Shown: positions 37,870-45,814, counted from the stretch's first letter. The stretch: 64,000 bases of DNA from Lysinibacillus_B sp031181585 (GCF_047301505.1 NZ_CP154840.1:4496001-4560000), one strand, 5' to 3'. The notes: a model not told the origin generated them from the sequence alone. Translations and numbers: made by a program.

Positions 37870-39459
37870 ATGTCTTCACAATTCAGTATGAAAAGCTATA
37901 TGAAGGGCGCACTGCTATTGACGATAGCGTCGCTTATTGTAAAAGTGTTAAGTGCTATCTACCGGGTGCCTTTCCAAAACATGGTAGGCGATCAAGGTTT
38001 CTATGTGTATCAGCAGGTTTATCCATTCATTTCACTTTTTGTCGTATGGACGTCTGGAGGATTTGCAGTCGCCATTTCAAAATTATTAGCTGATACCGAG
38101 AATGAACAAATAAGGCATGGGATTACCATGACAGTGTTTCAATATTTAACACTATTATCTGTGTTCTTTTTCTCCCTCTTGTTTTTCGGAGCAGATTTGC
38201 TGTCTTCCTGGATGGGAGATGCTATGCTGGCCCCTCTTTTAAAAACCGGGGCATTTGTTACCCTTTTTATGCCGGCTTTAGCTGTGATGAAAGGTATCTT
38301 TCAATCTCGCGCGATGATGCAGCCTGTCGCTTATGCACAGGTTTTTGAGCAATCTATCCGAGTGGCTGTCATTTTAATCGGTACGATTATTATTATGACT
38401 GCTTTCTCCGGGACCGTTTATGCTGCAGGGAATATGGCGGTACTCGGAACGGTAATTGGTGAATTGGCAGGCGTCATCTTATTATTTGTATATATGAAGA
38501 AAAAGGGGTTTTTATTCCAAAATCGTGTGATTATTCCAAAGTGGCCTATCATTAAAGAAGTGACGATTTTCAGTATGAGTGTGAGCATGAGCAGTTTATT
38601 GCTGTTAGCTTTCCAGCTTGTCGATTCCTTTACTGTATTTTCTATGCTGGCAGACGCAGGGATGCCTAGGCTAGAGGCAATGGAGACGAAGGGTGTCTAT
38701 GATCGTGGACAGCCATTAGTCCAGCTGGGGATTGTCATTGCTTCTTCATTTTCGCTGGCAATTGTTCCGCTTGTTGCCTATAAATCGAAAAAAGGGGAAC
38801 TGGGGGAGATTCCTTATATTCAATTGACCTATCGGGCCTCCATTCTTTTCGGTGTTGCAGCATCCCTTGGACTTATTCTTGTCATGCCCTATGTGAACGT
38901 GCTGTTGTTTAAAACAGAATCACTTTCTATCGTATTAATGCTGTACGTGCTGCAAATTGTTCCGCTTTCCGTTATTTTGACCTTTACTTCGATACTACAA
39001 GGCTATGGAAAACTGAAAGTACCGACTTATTTTTTACTGGGAGCACTTTCATTAAAGCTAGGCGGTAATGTCCTGCTCATTCCACTTTTCGGCATTTTAG
39101 GAGCAGCACTTGCGAGCAATATCGGTTTATTCATGTGTGCAGCAGCGCTAATGTATTATCTAAAGCAGCTAAAAGGTATAACGTTGGCGAAAAGGTCATT
39201 CTATCAAAAACTATTCATTGCCGCTTTAGGTATGGTGTTCGTCATAGAAGCTGCTTCTCTTTTATTGGGAGGCGTCATGCATTTTGACTCTGGGCGTACA
39301 GCATCCGTTATTTATAGCAGTATCCTCATTGCTCTTGGTGCCTTTAGTTTTATCACTATTGTGGCGAAGCTCCGCCTGCTTAGTGTGCGGGAGTGGTTTA
39401 TTATTCCATTCGGTCGAAGGATGGCAATGTACCAATTATGGTTAAATCAAAAGAAGTAG
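37870..39459 (+). CDS. yabM: Polysaccharide biosynthesis/flippase family membrane protein (YabM)
   Basis: A 529-residue polytopic membrane protein of the MVF/PST flippase superfamily, related to SpoVB and MurJ-type lipid II flippases. Many hydrophobic helices are visible (about 14). The ATG at 37870 follows GAGGAAGGA and gives MSSQFSMKSYMKGALLL. Position between spoVT and yabN matches B. subtilis. The transported substrate is unknown. Confidence 0.9.
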   Translation: MSSQFSMKSYMKGALLLTIASLIVKVLSAIYRVPFQNMVGDQGFYVYQQVYPFISLFVVWTSGGFAVAISKLLADTENEQIRHGITMTVFQYLTLLSVFFFSLLFFGADLLSSWMGDAMLAPLLKTGAFVTLFMPALAVMKGIFQSRAMMQPVAYAQVFEQSIRVAVILIGTIIIMTAFSGTVYAAGNMAVLGTVIGELAGVILLFVYMKKKGFLFQNRVIIPKWPIIKEVTIFSMSVSMSSLLLLAFQLVDSFTVFSMLADAGMPRLEAMETKGVYDRGQPLVQLGIVIASSFSLAIVPLVAYKSKKGELGEIPYIQLTYRASILFGVAASLGLILVMPYVNVLLFKTESLSIVLMLYVLQIVPLSVILTFTSILQGYGKLKVPTYFLLGALSLKLGGNVLLIPLFGILGAALASNIGLFMCAAALMYYLKQLKGITLAKRSFYQKLFIAALGMVFVIEAASLLLGGVMHFDSGRTASVIYSSILIALGAFSFITIVAKLRLLSVREWFIIPFGRRMAMYQLWLNQKK

Positions 39460-39467
39460 GTGTCTAT

Positions 39468-40931
39468 ATGCATCAATTAACAGTTATTGGCCTTGGTGCA
39501 GCGGATTTTGATCAGCTGCAGATGGGTGTATACAAACAATTAAAGCAAGCTAAGAAATTATATGTCCGTACAGAAGATCATCCTGTCCTTCAAGATCTGA
39601 AGGAAGAAGGAGTTGAGTTTTCCAGTTTGGACTACATATATGAAAAACACGATACATTCGCTCCTGTATATAAAGAAATCACTGCAGTATTAATTGAAGC
39701 AGCGAAGAATGAACCAGTGATGTATGCAGTGCCGGGACACCCGCTTGTTGCGGAGCAGACGGTGCAGCATCTAATTGAAGCAGAGCGAAACGGGGAAGTA
39801 CAGTTGAAGATTGCAGGAGGGCAGAGTTTTCTAGATCCGATTTTCGGAGCTTTAAAGATTGATCCGATTGAAGGTTTTCAATTGCTTGATGGAACAAGTA
39901 TGTCGATGCATGACATCAATATGCATCAGCACATTTTAATTGCTCAGGTATACGATGCATTCAGTGCCTCAGAAGTAAAACTGACACTAATGGAGAAATA
40001 TCGGGACGACTATCCGGTAACAATTGTGACAGCAGCAGGCTCTTCCCAGGAGAAGCTGCTAACAGTGCCCCTTTATGAGCTTGATCATGTAGCTGAGCTA
40101 AATAACTTAACGACGGTTTATGTACCGCCTGTAGCATCCGACGAGGAAGCGCTGCGTGATTGGACGACATTCAGGAAAATTATCGCAACTCTCCGCGGTC
40201 CAAATGGCTGTCCATGGGATCAAAAGCAGACGCATGAATCATTGAAAAAATATTTACTAGAGGAAGCGCATGAGTTTTTAGCAGCTGTGGATGCGGAAGA
40301 TGACTATGCAATGATTGAGGAGCTAGGTGATGTTCTATTGCAAGTATTCCTTCATGCTCAAATTGGAGAGGACAATGGTTACTTCAATTTAGAAGAAGTA
40401 CTAGCATCTATTAGTGAAAAAATGATTCGACGCCATCCGCATGTATTTGGTGATGTATCGGTAGAAGATGCGGATCAGGTAGTAGCGAATTGGGAAGAGA
40501 TTAAGCGAGCGGAAAAAGGGGAGCAAGAAGGGTATCTTTTAGTTGGTGAGTACCGTGCTGACTCTTCACTGCAAACGGCTTATAACTATCAGAAAAAAGC
40601 TGCAAAAGTAGGGTTCGATTGGCCAAATGTGAAAGAAGCGTGGGATAAACTCACTGAAGAGATGAAAGAATTCCAAGTAGAAATAGAGAAAGGTGATGCC
40701 CACAGCCGTATGGAGGAATTCGGGGATGTGCTGTTTACATTAGTGAATGTGGCACGTTTTTATAAAATTTCTCCGGAAGAGGCAATGCTCCATGCGAATG
40801 AAAAGTTTGCAAGCCGCTTTCGCTATGTGGAAGATCAGGTAAAAAAGAATGATAAAGGCTTTGCGGCATTTACACTAAAAGAGCTGGATGCTTTTTGGAA
40901 TGAAGCAAAGTTACGGGAGAAGGGGGAATAA
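39468..40931 (+). CDS. yabN: Fusion of tetrapyrrole methylase and MazG nucleotide pyrophosphohydrolase
   Basis: A two-domain protein of 487 residues. The N-terminal part (about 1-215, TVIGLGAADFDQL, YAVPGHPLVAEQTV, TAAGSSQEKL) has the SAM-dependent tetrapyrrole-methylase fold. The C-terminal part carries two MazG repeats, with the metal-binding EEAHEFLAAVD and EELGDVLLQVFLH motifs, GCPWD, and the second EEFGDVLFTLVN. MazG domains hydrolyse NTPs or dNTPs to monophosphates. Start at 39468, 8 nt after the yabM stop. The methylase substrate is unknown. Confidence 0.94.
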   Translation: MHQLTVIGLGAADFDQLQMGVYKQLKQAKKLYVRTEDHPVLQDLKEEGVEFSSLDYIYEKHDTFAPVYKEITAVLIEAAKNEPVMYAVPGHPLVAEQTVQHLIEAERNGEVQLKIAGGQSFLDPIFGALKIDPIEGFQLLDGTSMSMHDINMHQHILIAQVYDAFSASEVKLTLMEKYRDDYPVTIVTAAGSSQEKLLTVPLYELDHVAELNNLTTVYVPPVASDEEALRDWTTFRKIIATLRGPNGCPWDQKQTHESLKKYLLEEAHEFLAAVDAEDDYAMIEELGDVLLQVFLHAQIGEDNGYFNLEEVLASISEKMIRRHPHVFGDVSVEDADQVVANWEEIKRAEKGEQEGYLLVGEYRADSSLQTAYNYQKKAAKVGFDWPNVKEAWDKLTEEMKEFQVEIEKGDAHSRMEEFGDVLFTLVNVARFYKISPEEAMLHANEKFASRFRYVEDQVKKNDKGFAAFTLKELDAFWNEAKLREKGE

Positions 40932-40933
40932 AT

Positions 40934-41224
40934 ATGCGTTTAGATAAGTATTTGAAGGTATCAAGATTGATTAAGCGCCGGACATTGGCTAAGGAGGTAG
41001 CAGTGCAAGGGCGTATTACCATCAATGGGAAGACGGCAAAGGCCAGCAGTACTGTCAAAACAGGCGATGAACTAGCTATTCGGTTTGGCCAGAAAATCGT
41101 AACAGCCCGTGTGGAGGAACTCCGGGAAAATGTGCGGAAAGAAGAAGCAGCCAGCATGTTTACGATTTTGAAAGAAGAAAAACTAGAAAAGGTTGAGCCT
41201 GAATTCATTGATGATGAAGAATAA
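40934..41224 (+). CDS. rqcP: S4-domain RNA-binding protein RqcP
   Basis: RqcP (YabO) binds stalled 50S-peptidyl-tRNA complexes and, with RqcH, supports poly-alanine tailing in ribosome quality control. The 96-residue protein is an S4 domain (MRLDKYLKVSRLIKRRTLAKE) plus an acidic tail. It follows yabN after 2 nt with GGGGGA as ribosome binding site, so they are one operon. It ends at a terminator that overlaps the yabP promoter. Confidence 0.94.
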   Translation: MRLDKYLKVSRLIKRRTLAKEVAVQGRITINGKTAKASSTVKTGDELAIRFGQKIVTARVEELRENVRKEEAASMFTILKEEKLEKVEPEFIDDEE

Positions 41225-41253
41225 TAGGAAATTAAAATAAGTAAGAAAAATAG

Positions 41254-41304
41254 AGCGTGATAGTAAAATTTACTGTCATGCTTTTTTTCATGTGTGCATA
41301 CAGT
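41254..41304 (+). promoter_or_regulatory. rqcP terminator overlapping a sigma-E-type promoter of yabP
   Basis: A hairpin (AGCGTGATAGTAAA paired with TTTACTGTCATGCT, two mismatches) and T7 run end rqcP at about 41254-41288. The same bases supply GTCATGCT (41275-41282) which, with a 14-bp spacer and CATACAGT (41297-41304), fits the mother-cell sigma-E consensus (KTCATATT / CATACAHT). Confidence 0.65.
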
Positions 41305-41334
41305 GTAGAAAGTGGACAAGGAAGGGGAGCTAAT

Positions 41335-41628
41335 ATGCAAACTGAAAGCACAAGATACACGATTCCATCGGGAGATCATTTAATAACGCTGCGTAACCGC
41401 AAGCGTATGGATATGACATCTGTTAAGGAGATTGAGCGATTCGACCAAGAGGAATTTTTCATTAGAACGTCTCAAGGGCATTTGCTCATTCGTGGAGAAG
41501 AATTAAAAATCGTGCATTTAGATGTGGACAAGGGGTTGCTTACACTAGAAGGTATGGTCAAGCTTGTTCAATACGATGAAGAAGACTCTGGCCTATCAAA
41601 GAGTCTATTGCATAAATTATTTGGATAA
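41335..41628 (+). CDS. yabP: Sporulation protein YabP
   Basis: YabP is a mother-cell sporulation protein, a beta-rich domain of the YabP/YqfC family needed for normal spore formation in B. subtilis. The 97-residue protein contains TIPSGDHLITLRNRKRMDMTSV and LLIRGEELKIVHLDVDKG. The ATG at 41335 follows AAGGGGAG; the upstream in-frame ATG at 41257 lies in the terminator. It overlaps yabQ by one base. The mechanism is unknown. Confidence 0.92.
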   Translation: MQTESTRYTIPSGDHLITLRNRKRMDMTSVKEIERFDQEEFFIRTSQGHLLIRGEELKIVHLDVDKGLLTLEGMVKLVQYDEEDSGLSKSLLHKLFG

Positions 41629-42083
41629 TGTCTGTACAATTAGTTAGTACGTTCGTCATGTTTTTGGCAGGAATCATGGTGGGTGCAGTCATTGATTGTG
41701 TCCGGCACATGACCTCCTCTTTACCGAAAAAATCTATCTTTTACAAGCTGGCACCTTTTATAGAAATAGCTTTTTGGGCAATCCTTGGTACGATAACTTT
41801 CTATTTCTTGTTCTTAATTAAAGGCGGCGAATGGCGGGCAATTGATCCAATTGCCCAAATAGCAGGAATTATTTCATATGATTTATTTTTTCAGCCTATA
41901 ATACGTTTCATCGGCAGAGTTTTTGTGAATATAACAATTAGGCCTGTTCTGTTTGTCGGTCGTCTTGTTTTCCTCATCATTCGAAAAATTATTCACATAG
42001 TAATCCGGATCGTGAAGTTATTAGTAAGACCATTTTCCAAAATCTATAAAACTTCTAAGAAACGGTTTAATTCCGCAAGATAA
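41628..42083 (+). CDS. yabQ: Spore cortex biosynthesis protein YabQ
   Basis: A 151-residue membrane protein needed for cortex formation in B. subtilis. Hydrophobic helices lie at about 4-24, 41-63 and 70-88, followed by a strongly basic C-terminus (RPFSKIYKTSKKRFNSAR). It starts within the yabP stop (TAATG), so translation is coupled. Followed by divIC. Confidence 0.9.
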   Translation: MSVQLVSTFVMFLAGIMVGAVIDCVRHMTSSLPKKSIFYKLAPFIEIAFWAILGTITFYFLFLIKGGEWRAIDPIAQIAGIISYDLFFQPIIRFIGRVFVNITIRPVLFVGRLVFLIIRKIIHIVIRIVKLLVRPFSKIYKTSKKRFNSAR

Positions 42084-42133
42084 ATACGTATAATAGGAAA
42101 TAATACTATTCGAAGAATATGGGGGTGAACGGC

Positions 42134-42556
42134 GTGGCGCAGCGTCAACAACAAGAAAAAGTACATAGAGACTCTGTTAAAACGTTGGATAATGACTATG
42201 TCCGTTCAAGCGCGGAGCAGTTAAAAAAACAACAAATCAAACAACGTCAAAAAGTGTTAAGCCGTCGGAGACTAGCGGTATTTTTCGTATTTGCCGCTGT
42301 CGTATGTATCGCTTTAGTGAGTGCAATGATGAATCAGAATACCCGTTTGGCAGAGAAGGAAGAAGAGAAACGCCAGGCGCAGGAAGAACTAGCAGCTATT
42401 AAAGATCAGCAGGAAATGCTGAAGCTACAAATTACAAAGCTAGAAGATGATGAATACATTGCCAAATTGGCGCGTAAAGAGTATTTCCTCTCAGAAGATG
42501 GGGAGATCATTTTTACCATTCCTAAAGAGGACAAAAAAGAAGACGACGAGCAGTAA
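42134..42556 (+). CDS. divIC: Cell division protein DivIC (FtsB-like)
   Basis: DivIC forms the divisome complex with DivIB and FtsL. The 140-residue bitopic protein has a basic cytoplasmic N-terminus, one transmembrane helix (about 47-66), an extracellular coiled coil (about 70-105) and the conserved DEYIAKLARKEYFLSEDGE segment. The GTG at 42134, 6 nt after GGGGGTG, is preferred over an ATG at 42119 that overlaps the site. A terminator follows. Confidence 0.94.
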   Translation: MAQRQQQEKVHRDSVKTLDNDYVRSSAEQLKKQQIKQRQKVLSRRRLAVFFVFAAVVCIALVSAMMNQNTRLAEKEEEKRQAQEELAAIKDQQEMLKLQITKLEDDEYIAKLARKEYFLSEDGEIIFTIPKEDKKEDDEQ

Positions 42557-42558
42557 CG

Positions 42559-42597
42559 AAAAAGGCGAACACGCAATACGCGACGTTTGCCTTTTCA
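42559..42597 (+). terminator. Terminator after divIC
   Basis: Stem AAAGGCGAAC/GTTTGCCTTT (G-U pair) with TTTT. Confidence 0.7.
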
Positions 42598-42773
42598 CAT
42601 GGGGTAAATCATATGAAAGATTAAGGACTTTCAGCTGATTTGTCGTTTTATAGCGAGAGAGTGTTGTTGACAGGTAAACTTGGTCGGCTATAATAGAAGA
42701 GAAACTGATAAAAGTTTCGCGATATTTCAGGACTGATACAGTCGCTTAAATTTTAAGGAGGAGCATTTTTTTT

Positions 42774-43202
42774 ATGTCAATTGAAGTAGGCAGCAAAGTA
42801 CAAGGGAAAGTAACAGGAATCACTAATTTTGGAGCATTCGTTGAGCTGCCAGATGGCAAAACGGGTCTAGTGCACATCAGTGAAGTAGCAGACAACTATG
42901 TCAAAGACATCAACGAACATCTCAAAGTAGGAGATGAAGTTGAAGTAAAAGTGATGAATGTTGAAGCGGATGGGAAGATTGGTCTTTCGATTCGTAAAGC
43001 AAAGCCTCAAGCTGAGCGACCAGAGCGTCCGCAGCGTCCTCGTCGTGATAATAACCGTTCACATGAGCGAAACGATCGTCAGCCGAAAGAAAACTTCGAG
43101 CAAAAAATGGCACGTTTCTTAAAAGATAGCGATGAGCGTTTAGCTACATTAAAACGTGCCACAGAGTCAAAACGTGGCGGCCGTGGAGCACGCAGAGGGT
43201 AA
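42774..43202 (+). CDS. yabR: S1 RNA-binding domain protein YabR
   Basis: A 142-residue protein with one S1 OB-fold domain (about 5-73: GSKVQGKVTGITNFGAFVEL, TGLVHISEVA, KVMNVEADGKIGLSI) and a disordered basic tail rich in Arg, Pro and Gly, ending GGRGARRG. The S1 domain resembles those of PNPase and ribosomal protein S1, and an RNA-binding role is likely. AAGGAGGAGC precedes the ATG. Terminators lie on both sides. Confidence 0.92.
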   Translation: MSIEVGSKVQGKVTGITNFGAFVELPDGKTGLVHISEVADNYVKDINEHLKVGDEVEVKVMNVEADGKIGLSIRKAKPQAERPERPQRPRRDNNRSHERNDRQPKENFEQKMARFLKDSDERLATLKRATESKRGGRGARRG

Positions 43203-43245
43203 TTTGCTGGCTGTTTTAATTGTAGAAAAAGTGTGATATACAGCA

Positions 43246-43280
43246 GCGGATCATGCGAAATGCATGATTCGCTCTTTTTT
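43246..43280 (+). terminator. Terminator after yabR
   Basis: Stem GCGGATCATGC/GCATGATTCGC with a GAAA-containing loop and TTTTTT. Confidence 0.85.
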
Positions 43281-43328
43281 ATTCTTACTACATACAGGTA
43301 GCATGGAAGAGGCTGAGGTATATGTACC

Positions 43329-43514
43329 TCAGCCCTTTTGTTGTTGTATAAACAGCTTCACCAAGCCGATGAGTGTAATAATACCAATCACTAACCCGAT
43401 CAATAGCAGAAGAATCTGCAGGAGAATGGGTGTCTCCGTTAAGAAAAAGCCAAGCAAAATAAACACTGCGCTGGCCGCACATAAAGCCGACAGTGTACGA
43501 AAATCTTTCATCAT
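43329..43514 (-). CDS. Small membrane protein, 61 residues
   Basis: I do not recognise the family. GGGAGG lies 9 nt before the double ATG at 43514. The product has two hydrophobic helices (about 9-24 and 28-52) and a short basic end (LFIQQQKG), typical of small two-pass membrane proteins. A perfect 10-bp hairpin (43311-43334) covers the stop codon and may act as its 3' end. It is not part of the B. subtilis order and lies beside the ABC-F gene in what looks like an accessory insertion. Confidence 0.65.
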   Translation of the reverse strand: MMKDFRTLSALCAASAVFILLGFFLTETPILLQILLLLIGLVIGIITLIGLVKLFIQQQKG

Positions 43515-43664
43515 AATTTCCAACCTCCCCCTCCCATCATAATCGACTCGGAGATACAAAAAAAGGCTGGCCCTTATATTTGCCGATGGAAAAATCCATT
43601 TTTTTATATATTTAAATAAAATGAGCATCGACTGGGCTATTTTGGACGGATTGTGTCCTAATGA

Positions 43665-43693
43665 GTGACAAATTGTTCATATATTATTATAGT
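43665..43693 (+). promoter_or_regulatory. Promoter of the ABC-F leader
   Basis: GTGACA (43665-43670), 17-bp spacer, TATAGT (43688-43693). Transcription would start near 43700, giving a leader of about 214 nt before the ABC-F start codon. Confidence 0.7.
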
Positions 43694-43719
43694 AAGTATA
43701 AGAACTTATAGAAGGGACG

Positions 43720-43857
43720 ATGGGTGACAGATGGACTTTTAATCTTATTTTCGTGAACAATCGAAAGCGAATGTTTCAGCAAAATAGGATTAGTCTGCCC
43801 ATTTTCCAAATGAAGAATAAAAAACGGCTTCTTTTTGCCGTTTTATTTGCCGACTAA
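43720..43857 (+). CDS. Leader peptide (uORF, 45 codons) of the ABC-F attenuator
   Basis: The frame starts at an ATG 4 nt after AAGGG and stops at TAA 43855-43857, inside the 5' side of the terminator region. The product would start MGDRWTFNLIFVNNRKR and end FAVLFAD. Codons 5-11 coincide with the segment that forms the anti-antiterminator, so ribosome position on these codons would decide RNA folding. The spacing of the ribosome binding site is tight. A competing 3-codon frame (ATG 43731, stop 43740) exists. It has not been shown to be translated. Confidence 0.6.
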   Translation: MGDRWTFNLIFVNNRKRMFQQNRISLPIFQMKNKKRLLFAVLFAD

Positions 43858-43888
43858 TCCTTCCAAAACACTTGGAGGGATTTTTTTC
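43734..43888 (+). promoter_or_regulatory. Transcription attenuator of the ABC-F gene
   Basis: Four segments are visible. Segment 1 (AATCTTATTTT, 43741-43751, plus GACT 43734-43737) pairs with segment 2 (AAAATAGGATT, 43781-43791, plus AGTC), 11 bp with one G-U. Segment 2 (AGGATTAGTC, 43786-43795) can instead pair perfectly over 10 bp with segment 3 (GACTAATCCT, 43852-43861). Segment 3 (AATCCTTCCAA, 43856-43866) also pairs with segment 4 (TTGGAGGGATT, 43872-43882) to form a terminator followed by seven T. So 1:2 allows 3:4 (stop), while a ribosome stalled over segment 1 frees 2 to pair with 3 (read-through). Confidence 0.75.
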
Positions 43889-43913
43889 TCTCCATTTTAC
43901 AGGAGGAATGAAC

Positions 43914-45518
43914 ATGAAAGAACTACTGCGAATTGAGCATTTAACATTAGAGGCAGGAGAGCGTCTTCTCTTTAAAGAGGCAGACTTGACAGTAAAGGAG
44001 CGGGAAATCATTGGTGTCATTGGCCGCAATGGAGCAGGGAAATCTTTGCTGCTTGCCGCTATTAAGGGAGAATTAAAAGAAGCTGAAAACCAGCTGAATT
44101 GGCGGGAAAACGTATCTATACAAATGGTTGAACAAGAAAGGGAAGCCTATAAAGGAAACTATTTGCCTTTAATGCGCGATTGGCATATCCCGGAATTACC
44201 ATACGAACTGCTAAGCGGGGGACAACAGCTAAAGTGGCGTCTTGCCGAAGGATTTTCAAAAAAAGCAGAACTACTTCTTTTGGATGAGCCGACCAACCAT
44301 TTGGATGAATCCTCTGTTGCTCATCTCATCAAAGAAATGAAAAGTTACGAAGGAACGATGATTGTTGTCTCACATGATCGGCATTTTTTAGATGAGGTCG
44401 CGACGAAAATTTGGTCAATTGAAGAACAGGGGATTGCAGAACAGGAAGGGAATTACTCCCATTATATTAATGTACGGGACGAAAGGAAAAAGGCTCAACA
44501 GGCAGCTTATGAAAAGCAGCAGAAAAAAGTAGAGCAAATTGAAAAGCAAATCGGTGAATTGACGTCATGGTCACAAAAAGCACATAGAGAGTCCACAAAG
44601 CAGGAAGGTTTTAAAGAATATCACCGTGTAAAAGCAAAGAGAACGGATGCGCAAATTAAGTCTAAGCGTAAGCTTCTGGAAAAGCAGCTGCAGAAGGAAA
44701 AGGTAGGTGAAGTAAAGCAAGAGCAAGAGGTGTTCTTTGATTTTCAAGGGAAGAAGAAGCAGGGAAGGCGTTTGTTTGAATTGAAGAATGCCAAGGTAGC
44801 CTTTAACGAAAAAATATTATTCAGAAGCCTTTATTTAACGGTTCAAAAAGGAGAGCGTATTGCTATTAGTGGTGACAATGGAAGCGGCAAAACCACTCTT
44901 TTGAAATTGCTGACAGGGGAGATAGAGCCTACAGGAGGAACTGTATGGCGTTCTCCAACAGCAACAATTGGCTACCTGTCACAGCAGGTATTTGATCTTC
45001 CACTTCACTCCACGCCAGCACAGCTGTTTGAGCGGGAAACGTTTGAAGAACGCAGCAAAGTACAAACAGTTATGTCACAACTTGGTTTTAGCCATCTTCA
45101 GTGGGAAGAGCCGATTGAGAATATGAGTATGGGTGAGCGGGTGAAATGTAAGCTTATGCAATACATTTTGAATGAGACAGATGTTCTGCTGCTGGATGAA
45201 CCGACAAACCATCTTGATCTTCCTTCTCGTGAACAATTGGAAAGAACATTGGTCCATTATCCTTGTACGTTGATTGTCGTCTCACATGATCGTTATTTCC
45301 GGCAAAAAGTCACAAAGGCTGAGATAAAATTAAGTGAGCCGGAGCGCAAAGTGCCGCAAAAAGGGATAGATGAGAAAGAGGAACTGCGGATGAAGCTTGA
45401 AAACGAACGTCAGCATGTACTAGGAAAGCTGAGTATATTGACGAATAAAGATGAAGAATATGCAGAATTAGATGCAAAGTTCCTAAAACTGACAAAAAGA
45501 ATCAATGCATTGAAATAA
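43914..45518 (+). CDS. vmlR: ABC-F type ribosomal protection protein, VmlR-like
   Basis: ABC-F proteins with two ATPase domains and no membrane part bind the ribosomal E site and dislodge peptidyl-transferase-centre antibiotics. The 534-residue protein has Walker A GRNGAGKS at 37-44, LSGGQ, LLLLDEPTNHLDE, a second GDNGSGKT, MSMGER and LLLDEPTNHLDLP. The interdomain linker keeps AHRESTKQEGFKEYHRVKAKRT in near-identical form to B. subtilis VmlR (lincosamide/streptogramin A/pleuromutilin resistance). The ATG at 43914 follows AGGAGG. The spectrum is inferred. In B. subtilis vmlR is at a different locus; here it lies between yabR and the tRNA genes. Confidence 0.88.
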   Translation: MKELLRIEHLTLEAGERLLFKEADLTVKEREIIGVIGRNGAGKSLLLAAIKGELKEAENQLNWRENVSIQMVEQEREAYKGNYLPLMRDWHIPELPYELLSGGQQLKWRLAEGFSKKAELLLLDEPTNHLDESSVAHLIKEMKSYEGTMIVVSHDRHFLDEVATKIWSIEEQGIAEQEGNYSHYINVRDERKKAQQAAYEKQQKKVEQIEKQIGELTSWSQKAHRESTKQEGFKEYHRVKAKRTDAQIKSKRKLLEKQLQKEKVGEVKQEQEVFFDFQGKKKQGRRLFELKNAKVAFNEKILFRSLYLTVQKGERIAISGDNGSGKTTLLKLLTGEIEPTGGTVWRSPTATIGYLSQQVFDLPLHSTPAQLFERETFEERSKVQTVMSQLGFSHLQWEEPIENMSMGERVKCKLMQYILNETDVLLLDEPTNHLDLPSREQLERTLVHYPCTLIVVSHDRYFRQKVTKAEIKLSEPERKVPQKGIDEKEELRMKLENERQHVLGKLSILTNKDEEYAELDAKFLKLTKRINALK

Positions 45519-45521
45519 TAA

Positions 45522-45557
45522 AAAAGCGTAGAACGATCTAAAATCGTCCTACGCTTT
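45522..45557. terminator. Bidirectional terminator between vmlR-like gene and tRNA genes
   Basis: Stem AAAAGCGTAG-A-ACGAT paired with ATCGT-C-CTACGCTTTT; serves the ABC-F gene and, on the reverse strand, the tRNA operon. Confidence 0.85.
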
Positions 45558-45562
45558 TGATA

Positions 45563-45634
45563 TGACCCGTACGGGATTCGAACCCGTGTTACCGCCGTGA
45601 AAGGGCGGTGTCTTAACCACTTGACCAACGGGCC
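45563..45634 (-). tRNA. tRNA-Glu (TTC)
   Basis: A 72-nt cloverleaf on the reverse strand starting GGCCCGTTGGTCAAGTGG, anticodon loop CTTTCAC (UUC), T arm GGTTCGAATCC. Acceptor GGCCCGT pairs with ACGGGTC. CCA is not encoded. It lies 2 nt behind tRNA-Met; B. subtilis has the same Met-Glu pair (trnSL) at this site. Confidence 0.95.
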
Positions 45635-45636
45635 GT

Positions 45637-45713
45637 TGGTGGCGGCAGAGGGGATCGAACCCCCGACCTTACGGGTATGAACCGTACGCTCTAGCCAGCT
45701 GAGCTACGCCGCC
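45637..45713 (-). tRNA. tRNA-Met (CAT), elongator type
   Basis: Reverse-strand cloverleaf starting GGCGGCGTAGCTCAGCTGG with anticodon loop TTCATAC (CAU) and T arm GGTTCGATCC. The acceptor stem GGCGGCG/TGCCGCC is paired at position 1-72, unlike initiator tRNA, and the body matches elongator tRNA-Met rather than tRNA-Ile(CAU). The 3' CCA is encoded. Confidence 0.93.
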
Positions 45714-45732
45714 AAAATTAACAACAAAGACT

Positions 45733-45761
45733 ATATTACTAGCGATCACCAAAAGTGTCAA
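45733..45761 (-). promoter_or_regulatory. Promoter of the tRNA-Met/tRNA-Glu operon
   Basis: Reverse strand TTGACA (45761-45756), 17-bp spacer, TAATAT (45738-45733), about 20 nt before tRNA-Met. Confidence 0.88.
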
Positions 45762-45814
45762 GCAATTATTTAATAAAAATCTTATGTATTTATTTATCAC
45801 AATGTCAGCATTTT

